Source: Streptomyces flaveolus
GTDB taxonomy: Bacteria; Actinomycetota; Actinomycetes; Streptomycetales; Streptomycetaceae
DNA length: 64,000 nucleotides
NCBI RefSeq assembly: GCF_014648815.1
Contig: NZ_BMRV01000003.1
Span: 62,001-126,000 of the forward strand
Direction of reading: 5' to 3'
The notes beneath the pieces are model-generated. The model was not told where the DNA came from and ran no database searches. It saw nothing but the letters and a program-made list of their open reading frames with translations. Positions 62,854 to 64,000 of the stretch are shown piece by piece. Position 1 is the stretch's first letter. Every line of letters begins with the position of its first letter. Both the position numbers and the translations under genes were made by a program.

Positions 62854-64000
62854 GTGACGTCACGCTGGGCGGGCCACCGGGAGGGCGACGGACCAGGACA
62901 CGACGGATCGGACGGTGTCCCCGAGCCCGGCTTCGCCCGCGCCGTCCTCCACGACCTCGGCGCCGGCGTCCTCACCCTCGACCCGTCGGGCCGCATCACC
63001 TCGGTGAACCCGTGGGCCGAGCAGATGCTGGGGCGGCCGGCGGCGGAGATGAGCGGACACGACGCGCACGACCTGCTGCACCGGTACGCCGACGGCAGCC
63101 CCGTCCCCCGTGAGCGGTGCGCGCTGCGCAACCCCCTGAGCGGGGCGTCCGCCGAGGAGGGCAGCGAGGAGTACTTCCAGCGGGCCGACGGCAGCACGGT
63201 TCCGATCATCTGGGCGGCCACCCCACTGGTCGTGGACGGCCGTCCGGCAGGGCTGGTGCTCGTCTTCCACGACTTCAGCCTGCACCGCAGCGCCGCCGAG
63301 GAGGCGCAAGGACGCACCGAGGCCCTGGAGACCCTCACCGCCCAGCTGCACCTGGTGGCCGAGATCTCGACGGTGCTGATCCCCACCGAGCGCACCTCCG
63401 TCACCATCCGCCGCCTCCTGCGGCTGCTGGTGCCGGAACTGGGAGGGTGGGCCGCCGTCGACGTCGACCCGGGACAGCAGGACGCCCTGGAACGGCTCGC
63501 CGTCCGCAGCAGCACCCACCCGCACCGGGCGCGGCGGCTGCGAGGGCCACTGTCCCCGCTGCCGGACCCGTCCCGCGCGGCACTGGCCCGGCTGGTCAAC
63601 GGCGACCGTCCCGTCGTGCTGACCGCCGAGGACCTGCTCCACGACCCGCGCGCCCCGCTCGCGGCCACCCACCGCGCACTGTTCGAACAGCTCGGCGGCC
63701 ACACCGCCGTGGTCGTCCCGCTCCGCACCCGGCAGCGGTCCTACGGAATCCTGACCGTCGCCCGCACCGGGGACTCGCCCGCCCACACCGAGGCCGAGGC
63801 CGCCCTGCTCGCCGACATCGGCCGCCGTGTCGGGCTGGTCCTGGACAACGCCCGGCTCTACCACGAGCAGCAGAACGTCGCCGAGACCATGCAACGCCAG
63901 CTGCTCACCCCCCTCCCGCAGGTCGACCACGTCCGCATGGCCGCCCGCTACTGGCCCGCCGAGAGCGCCATGGAGATCGGCGGCGACTGGTACGACGCCT
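62854..64000 (+). CDS. PAS-GAF-PP2C (SpoIIE-type) phosphatase, cut by the window end
   Basis: The first 382 codons of a multidomain regulator. A PAS domain (about 25-150; GAGVLTLDPSGRITSVNPWAEQ and DGSTVPIIWAATPLV) is followed by a GAF domain (about 175-335) and the start of a PP2C/SpoIIE phosphatase: QRQLLTPLPQV and EIGGDWYDA, whose GGDW motif holds a metal ligand. Such proteins dephosphorylate STAS antagonists and activate sigma factors. The remainder lies beyond 64000. GTG 62854 is used. It sits near the RsbW-like gene but on its own promoter. Confidence 0.9.
   Translation, partial: MTSRWAGHREGDGPGHDGSDGVPEPGFARAVLHDLGAGVLTLDPSGRITSVNPWAEQMLGRPAAEMSGHDAHDLLHRYADGSPVPRERCALRNPLSGASAEEGSEEYFQRADGSTVPIIWAATPLVVDGRPAGLVLVFHDFSLHRSAAEEAQGRTEALETLTAQLHLVAEISTVLIPTERTSVTIRRLLRLLVPELGGWAAVDVDPGQQDALERLAVRSSTHPHRARRLRGPLSPLPDPSRAALARLVNGDRPVVLTAEDLLHDPRAPLAATHRALFEQLGGHTAVVVPLRTRQRSYGILTVARTGDSPAHTEAEAALLADIGRRVGLVLDNARLYHEQQNVAETMQRQLLTPLPQVDHVRMAARYWPAESAMEIGGDWYDA

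Overview
The window is very GC-rich actinobacterial DNA, almost certainly Streptomyces. Codons end in G or C nearly throughout, GTG starts and ATGA/GTGA start-stop overlaps are common, and the gene content is typical of the genus: snapalysin, spore photoproduct lyase, GAF-ANTAR protein, DUF574 methyltransferase, SpoIIE-type phosphatase, and iron boxes of the DmdR type. From memory and unchecked, the order from the iron-siderophore ABC genes rightwards (GH42, LacI, pyruvate oxidase-like protein, P450, Rrf2/flavohaemoglobin, pgm) resembles the right arm of the S. coelicolor chromosome. The carotenoid genes in that species lie elsewhere.

Layout. (1) 0-10.6 kb, carotenoid and light-stress island: an FAD oxidoreductase and an SDR on the plus strand converge on crtY-crtT-crtU (minus strand). 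These are divergent from crtI-crtB and a Rieske oxygenase, with a pyrimidine-dimer glycosylase-like gene just after. No crtE is visible; a 24-codon ORF fills its usual place before crtI. Expected products are beta-carotene and then isorenieratene, possibly oxidised further. (2) 10.6-14.7 kb: DMT exporter, ProP-like MFS transporter and a secreted lipase. (3) 14.9-20.9 kb, iron uptake: fused FecCD permease, siderophore-binding lipoprotein and ATPase behind an iron box, then an FMN-type oxidase with its own iron box, then spore photoproduct lyase. (4) 21-31.3 kb: small proteins and a methyltransferase, then a galactoside/galactan locus (GH30 with ricin domain, GH42, ABC importer) divergent from its LacI regulator, with two perfect palindromes between them. 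(5) 31.4-38.1 kb: pyruvate-oxidase-like enzyme with a membrane-anchored SDR, YihY protein, a small zinc-type protein, P450 and GAF-ANTAR protein. (6) 38.1-45.1 kb, degraded accessory stretch: two acetyltransferases, an IS5-type transposase remnant, a broken ABC ATPase, an MFS gene and orphan small ORFs. (7) 45.1-48.8 kb: cupin, NsrR-type Rrf2 regulator, flavohaemoglobin, STAS-like protein and CbiZ. (8) 48.8-51.9 kb: snapalysin with its divergent LysR regulator and a PepSY lipoprotein. (9) 52-57.5 kb: aromatic-acid module (AAHS transporter, benzaldehyde-type dehydrogenase, benzoylformate-type decarboxylase, divergent LysR). (10) 57.6-64 kb: Ala/Lys-rich membrane protein, phosphoglucomutase, a second P450, RsbW-like kinase, acetyltransferase and the start of a PAS-GAF-PP2C phosphatase cut by the window edge.

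The points most worth a second look are the crtE-less carotenoid cluster with a complete Rieske oxygenase and a mini-ORF coupled to crtI; the iron boxes that abut or overlap start codons; the paired LacI operators of the galactan locus; and the decayed 38-45 kb stretch. No CRISPR array, tRNA, rRNA or intact transposase was seen.
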